Below are positions 62,501 to 64,000 of a stretch of 64,000 bases of DNA, one piece after another. The notes beneath the pieces are model-generated. The model searched no databases. It was not told the DNA's origin and saw nothing but the letters and a program-made list of their open reading frames with translations. Each line of letters opens with the position of its first letter. Within the stretch, counting starts at the first letter, position 1. Source of the stretch: Nectonema munidae (lineage: Eukaryota > Nematomorpha > Nectonematoida > Nectonematidae); assembly GCA_030549495.1 (NCBI GenBank), contig JAUIRK010000879.1, positions 62,001-126,000 of the forward strand, read 5' to 3'. The position numbers were made by a program, and so were the translations under genes.

Positions 62501-64000
62501 TCTGCTTGTTTCTATTTAAATACGTAAAGGGTATATGCTGTTAAAGGTAGCTAATACGTTGACTTTTAATACCCAGATAGATCAATACCAAACACGCAGT
62601 GCTACGATATCAAAAGCAAAAATCTCTATAAATAAGCAAACGTTGGGTCGAAAAATATAATAGTTTTTTTTTTTATAAAAATCCTTCATTATATGATTAT
62701 TGTTGGCTAAACAGTTTTGCTAGCTTTAAAAAAGAAATGAAAAATCATTTAACTAGTCAAAACTTATCTTGTAATTCCAGTCATTGCTACATTTGCTCTT
62801 GTCATTCTTGATTATTGTAATATATAATGGAAACATATTATACATAAATTCACATTAAACATCACACACACACACACATGAATATAGATACATGTATTCG
62901 TTTATATATGGCACTCACTCTTACACACACACATATATATATATATATACTACATAGTTATATTTACTGTATTCGATTTCCTGTTTTTAAACTTCTAAGC
63001 ATGTATTATTTTAAACTGGTTACACACGTCAAGTGGCTTTCAGTGGCCTTTGTGTGAATCCTTGCATACAAATACATAAAAGTTAAAACCCTAACCCTAA
63101 CCTTAATGCTTGTGATTTTGATTTTACGAATTCTTATTATGTTTTTGTGATATGCAAATAAATTCTTCTTCTTCTTCTTTTTAGATAAAGTTTTTGCACT
63201 TTTTAGAATAACGCTTAAAGTTTCAAGATAACTTTAAGTTAATTAAATGATGAATAAAACTGGTAAAAAATTCTGCCTCCATAGTATTTGATTGAATGGA
63301 GACAAAATTTTTACAATTTTTATTAAATTCATGTCATAATGAATCCTCATTTTTATGCAGAAATTTTGAAGTTTATTTTATCAAAGTTTATACGGTTGAT
63401 TAGCAAGGTAGTGTTAGTCAGGTATATTAGTTAGTTAGCAGTAGATTAGTAATTTGCGTTAGTTTTAGATTATATTGATTATATAGTAAGTTGGATATTT
63501 AATTAGTTGGTTTGTTAGATTTTAGATGGATGAATGGGCAAATGTCCCTTTATACAACTATTAACTGGTCAAACGTCCATAAAAATGTGCTAAACTCAAC
63601 TTTAAATCAAACATTAAAAATGGGTTTAAAACACATAAAATTATAACTTATTTGTGTTCATACAAAGTTAAATATAAGAAGAAATAAAATCACCTGATAC
63701 TTAATGGCTTCTTGCATTGAGCCTAAGTGTACGGGTATATGAGGTGCATTGGAAATGAGGTGACCATTTGAATCAAAAAGCGCACATGAAAAGTCTAATC
63801 TTTCTTTGATGTTGGTTGAGAGAGCTGTGCGCCTTAAAGCACTTCCCATTTGTTCAGCAATGCTCATAAAGCGATGAGAAAAGAGAGTTAGAATGCCGGC
63901 ATCTGGTTTATCACAGAGAAAACTCTTGAATACCTCATTTTGCTCATTACAACAGAGTATAAGGATGTTTCCATCTCTAGAAACGAAGGCTTGACAATGC
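35541..64000 (-). CDS. OPLAH: 5-oxoprolinase, C-terminal (HyuB) half; 5' part beyond window
   Basis: OPLAH hydrolyses 5-oxo-L-proline to glutamate using ATP, closing the cytosolic gamma-glutamyl (glutathione) cycle. Eleven minus-strand exons join in phase: beyond 64000 to 63694, 53103-53002, 50995-50821, 48351-48248, 46631-46395, 43951-43817, 41190-41041, 40279-40122, 39097-38934, 37007-36910 and 35627-35541; about 570 of some 1,290 residues. In order one reads [191 protein letters not shown] and [10 protein letters not shown]. These are the conserved hydantoinase-B signatures. The tail after GGGGYG is only about 14 residues. The frame is open throughout, so the gene looks functional despite intron loads up to 10.6 kb of mobile DNA. 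Confidence 0.95.
35683..35813. mobile_element. TTAA-type MITE, CCCTTTGAGG family
   Basis: The left end TTAG-CCCTTTGAGGAG and right end TTCAAAGGG-TTAA form an inverted pair (left target decayed by one base). The interior GCAGACGATTTTCAATTC..GGTATCACAC matches the right part of the foldback element ending near 39680. It lies inside the last OPLAH intron. Confidence 0.5.
35820..36475. other. OPLAH intron sequence
   Basis: AT-rich, except for a short mixed-composition stretch at 36225-36400 with the inverted pair TCTAGCGA/TCGCTAGA. Nothing assignable. Confidence 0.3.
36478..36584. other. GC-rich structured island, possible non-coding RNA or repeat
   Basis: About 105 bp of roughly 55% GC in a very AT-rich intron. 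It can fold AGTCCA/TTGGACT and ATCC-GAAA-GGAT hairpins (the latter a GNRA loop) and also contains GGGCCGG and GCATTCCGGGC. It ends in a TTAA repeat tract (ACTTAATTAATTAATT). I do not recognise it; it may be a SINE body, a ribozyme relic or another structured RNA. Confidence 0.3.
37315..38930. other. OPLAH introns flanking exon 39097-38934, downstream part
   Basis: AT-rich intron. It contains an (AT)n tract at about 38253-38274 and, at 37916-37960, a GATGTGACGATTAATCGG stretch resembling dispersed repeat ends. No gene recognised. Confidence 0.35.
39405..39655. mobile_element. foldback element with 66-bp inverted arms
   Basis: Arms 39405-39470 and 39590-39655 are inverted copies, three mismatches in 66 bp (ACCAATTTCACAAAAATG at each outer end). 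A loop of about 119 bp separates them. On the right, CCTCAAAGGGTTA at about 39670-39682 continues into the CCCTTTGAGG-type end; the left counterpart is lost. It belongs to the same family as 35683-35813. Confidence 0.7.
40695..40870 (+). repeat. dispersed repeat, copy 2
   Basis: Ordered blocks shared with 5755-6010 (see that entry), lying in the OPLAH intron between exons 41190-41041 and 40279-40122. Confidence 0.4.
41258..41370 (+). mobile_element. tRNA-derived SINE, family B, shortened
   Basis: AAAGGTACAGTGTGG..GGGCATAATTGAGCAG..GGCTTGATACGGGATCGAAGCC..ATCTAACCAACCTT. The middle GTTATCGAAGCCCAGC block present in sister copies is missing. Confidence 0.6.
41613..41641 (-). ncRNA. hammerhead ribozyme-like core
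   Basis: On the minus strand CTGATGA is followed by a short GCC/GGC stem and then GAAAC: the conserved strand order of a hammerhead core. Penelope-like retroelements carry such motifs near their ends, and this may be a relic of one. I could not find a convincing stem I/III partner with a cleavage triplet, so activity is unproven. Confidence 0.35.
41765..42365. other. OPLAH intron, no feature seen
   Basis: AT-rich. An open frame at 42071-42298 has no recognisable motif and is probably chance. Confidence 0.35.
42370..43530 (-). mobile_element. unnamed zinc-finger element, copy B (decayed)
   Basis: Minus-strand pieces align with the copy at 56192-57869. They include [20 protein letters not shown] (compare [19 protein letters not shown]), [63 protein letters not shown] and [10 protein letters not shown]. 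Identity is perhaps 40%, so it is an old, separate subfamily member. It has several breaks and no open frame longer than about 120 codons. The last third (ERFHQD region) is not seen. No terminal repeats were found. Confidence 0.7.
44189..45104 (+). mobile_element. short hAT element with transposase scraps
   Basis: CAGGGCGAGTAAAAGTC on the left and, in reverse, TAGGGCGAGGAAAAATTGG on the right form the ends. ACTCATCA lies on both sides (44189-44196 and 45097-45104), with a 3-4 nt offset on the left. Plus-strand scraps include [16 protein letters not shown] (BED-like CxxC) near 44450 and [18 protein letters not shown] near 44860, the start of a hAT dimerisation domain. Mostly deleted and broken. 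Confidence 0.6.
45190..46394. repeat. minisatellite of about 30 units ending at an OPLAH 5' splice site
   Basis: About 30 copies of TATAGTATTTAAAAACTC plus CGAATCATACCGAT or CGAATCATAGCGAT fill 1.2 kb. Units come in a short form of about 36 bp (CCGATATTATATAG) and a long form of about 41 bp (GCGATTACATATTATATAG), often alternating, which gives a dimeric higher-order pattern. In the OPLAH sense the first unit begins at the donor itself: exon end TCA, then GTATGTTTCGGAG; later units read CGGTATGATTCGGAG or CGCTATGATTCGGAG. The array thus occupies half of the 2.4-kb intron. Confidence 0.9.
46829..46965 (+). mobile_element. tRNA-derived SINE, family B
   Basis: AAAGGTACCGTGGGGTG..CCGAGAAGGCACAATTGCG..GGCTTGATGCGGGATCGAAGCC..TCTAACCAACCTTA; the clearest copy of this family, with a B-box-like GGATCGAAGCC. 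Confidence 0.7.
47509..47628. mobile_element. TTAA-flanked MITE (piggyBac-type ends)
   Basis: TTAA-CCCATTTAGTACCAATG at the left and, in reverse, TTAA-CCCATTTAGAAGCACCAATG at the right, 120 bp in all. Same family as 9549 and 16453. Confidence 0.65.
47630..49500. other. OPLAH introns, no further feature
   Basis: Contains exon 48351-48248 (listed under OPLAH). The remainder is AT-rich intron; the open frames at 48482-48676 and 48743-48952 lack recognisable motifs. Confidence 0.4.
49503..49863. mobile_element. pogo/Tigger-like MITE
   Basis: TA target dinucleotides flank 49505-49861. The ends CAGTGAGGAACAGTTATAAC and, in reverse, CAGTAAAGAACTGTTATAAC match at 21 of 24 terminal bases, continuing GCGG. 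ACGCG/GCGTTATAA words recur internally. The CAGTR start and TA target are typical of the pogo branch of Tc1/mariner. Non-coding, 357 bp. Confidence 0.7.
49865..50815. other. OPLAH intron, no feature seen
   Basis: AT-rich; nothing recognisable. Confidence 0.4.
51000..53000. other. OPLAH intron, mostly featureless
   Basis: Holds a hammerhead-like hairpin (52103-52139) and an ACTCC-rich repeat scrap at about 52862-52960 (TCCGACTCCTGCTC). No gene or complete element otherwise. Confidence 0.4.
52103..52139 (+). ncRNA. ribozyme-like nested hairpin, Penelope-type motif
   Basis: CTAAC and GTTAG enclose TTTGAAAAA, a GGCA/TGCC hairpin and GAAAAC. The arrangement stem, GAAA-like linker, hairpin, GAAAAC, stem resembles degenerate hammerhead motifs reported in Penelope-like elements, but the CTGATGA box is not intact. 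Confidence 0.25.
53207..53322 (+). mobile_element. tRNA-derived SINE, family B
   Basis: GAAGGCACAATTGCGCC..GGAGGCTTGATGCGGGATCGAAGCC..ATAACCAACCTTA. The 5' head is truncated. It lies about 100 bp upstream of the exon 53103-53002 splice acceptor, antisense to OPLAH. Confidence 0.65.
54053..54349. mobile_element. hAT MITE with perfect 8-bp target duplication
   Basis: GCCAACAC at 54053-54060 and 54342-54349 flanks a 281-bp element whose ends are CAGGGACGTGCAGA and its exact inverse TCTGCACGTCCCTG. No coding capacity. The exact target repeat suggests a relatively recent insertion. A CAGTGACGTAGATAAAGG stretch inside may be a second nested end. Confidence 0.85.
54609..54735 (+). mobile_element. 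tRNA-derived SINE, family B, diverged
   Basis: GGTGAAGGCTCAGTGAAG..CAAGGCGAAATTACAGCG..GCTGGTTCGAGCCC..AGTATCGAAGACAAG..GGTTGGTT. The B-box GGTTCGAGCCC is nearly canonical. Confidence 0.55.
54855..55470. other. OPLAH intron, no feature seen
   Basis: AT-rich; nothing recognisable. Confidence 0.35.
55478..55609 (-). mobile_element. tRNA-derived SINE, family B, reversed
   Basis: On the minus strand: AAGGTAAGGTGTATTTTC..CTTATGTCAAACTATGAAC..GAGGAATCGAATCC..CATCTCAACCAACCTG, parallel in layout to the plus-strand copies. Confidence 0.6.
56192..57869 (+). mobile_element. unnamed zinc-finger element with possible RNase H-like transposase, copy A
   Basis: Translated pieces match a protein I remember as widespread and uncharacterised in arthropod gene sets. 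The N-terminal part (56192-56842) has [38 protein letters not shown], a Cys/His-rich probable zinc-binding region, then [20 protein letters not shown] and [20 protein letters not shown]. The middle has [18 protein letters not shown] and [12 protein letters not shown]; the end has [20 protein letters not shown] and [10 protein letters not shown]. Conserved Asp, Asp and Glu in these three blocks could form an RNase H-like DDE centre; this is inference. The copy has about four breaks and is not functional. ATTTTTAG before the ATG at 56192 could be a splice acceptor. No terminal repeats were found. A related copy is at 42370-43530. Confidence 0.75.
57870..58215. other. OPLAH intron between mobile elements
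   Basis: AT-rich; could include the 3' end of the preceding element, but no boundary is visible. Confidence 0.3.
58226..59185 (+). mobile_element. 5'-truncated LINE with RT and RNase H remnants (I/R1/LOA-like)
   Basis: [20 protein letters not shown] is reverse transcriptase box 5 (PQGG..LL), [10 protein letters not shown] is the YADD box with Phe for Ala and Tyr shifted, and [20 protein letters not shown] is the thumb. At about 59085 [19 protein letters not shown] is the start of an RNase H domain. Presence of RNase H after RT points to the I/R1/LOA group. Frames are interrupted and the 5' part, including endonuclease, is missing. The RNase H domain is cut where the next LINE begins. Confidence 0.75.
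59190..63175 (+). mobile_element. near full-length non-LTR retrotransposon (jockey/CR1-like LINE), broken
   Basis: ORF1 at 59206-59820 (204 codons) ends in zinc knuckles [14 protein letters not shown] (CX2CX4HX4C) and [14 protein letters not shown] plus a third Cys cluster. ORF2 follows with an APE-type endonuclease: [61 protein letters not shown] (59940-60600). The reverse transcriptase (61150-62430) has [65 protein letters not shown] and the thumb. No RNase H domain is seen. ORF2 carries several stops and frame changes (for example TGA at about 60284 in the endonuclease and TAG at about 61692) and an insertion at 61805-61925. The 3' end GCAAATAAATTC(TTC)n fits a LINE tail; the 3' UTR has (CA)n and (TA)n at 62865-62950. 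Confidence 0.85.
61805..61925. other. insertion within the LINE reverse transcriptase
   Basis: Between the PQGS and YADD boxes an extra AT-rich stretch of about 120 bp interrupts the frame. It is flanked by near-identical CTATATGAAT and ATATATGAAT, so it could be a small inserted element with a target duplication or a local duplication. Confidence 0.4.
63176..63690. other. OPLAH intron next to the 5' splice donor
   Basis: AT-rich with a TTAG/GTTAG-rich stretch at 63408-63515. No feature recognised. Confidence 0.35.

Noticed and set aside
63090-63104. telomere repeat (CCCTAA)n
   Set aside because: Only two units inside a LINE 3' UTR; arthropod telomeres usually use TTAGG.

Overview
Animal nuclear DNA: very AT-rich, with intron-split genes, AATAAA poly(A) signals and many transposon families. 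The gene and repeat mix fits an arthropod. From memory of such genomes I suspect a copepod, perhaps a sea louse, but nothing in the window proves the species. Four host genes are visible. (1) PSMC1/Rpt2, a 26S proteasome ATPase, on the minus strand at 2305-8462, with seven exons reconstructed and the first exon not found. (2) An SmB-like (SNRPB) gene on the plus strand at 20196-20651, with the second half of the Sm fold, a very short proline-rich tail and no visible 5' exon. (3) TIMM50, a single-exon plus-strand gene at 31351-32544. (4) OPLAH (5-oxoprolinase), minus strand, from 35541 past the right edge; eleven exons give about 570 C-terminal residues (HyuB half).

Layout. 1-1236: decayed piggyBac transposase. 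2.3-8.5 kb: PSMC1. 8.5-20.2 kb: AT-rich gene desert with short transposon remnants. 20.2-20.7 kb: SmB-like gene. 22.8-29.4 kb: two hAT copies (one Buster-like with a perfect target duplication, one KIAA1586-like) and a tRNA-derived SINE with an 11-bp target duplication. 30-31 kb: pyrimidine minisatellite and hairpin MITE. 31.4-32.5 kb: TIMM50. 33-35 kb: SINE and a Harbinger-like MITE partly duplicated in tandem. 35.5-64 kb: OPLAH, whose introns hold most of the mobile DNA: SINEs, foldback and TTAA-flanked MITEs, hammerhead-like motifs, a 1.2-kb minisatellite touching a 5' splice site, hAT and pogo MITEs, two diverged copies of an unnamed zinc-finger element, and two LINEs head to tail in a 10.6-kb intron.

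The host genes are unrelated housekeeping functions (protein turnover, splicing, mitochondrial import, glutathione cycle) and do not look like an operon or cluster. The most unusual signals are the splice-site minisatellite with repeated decoy donors, the unnamed zinc-finger/possible RNase H-like element family, and the high share of AAG (rather than CAG/TAG) 3' splice sites in PSMC1 and OPLAH. All family names come from reading translations against remembered proteins; no searches were run.
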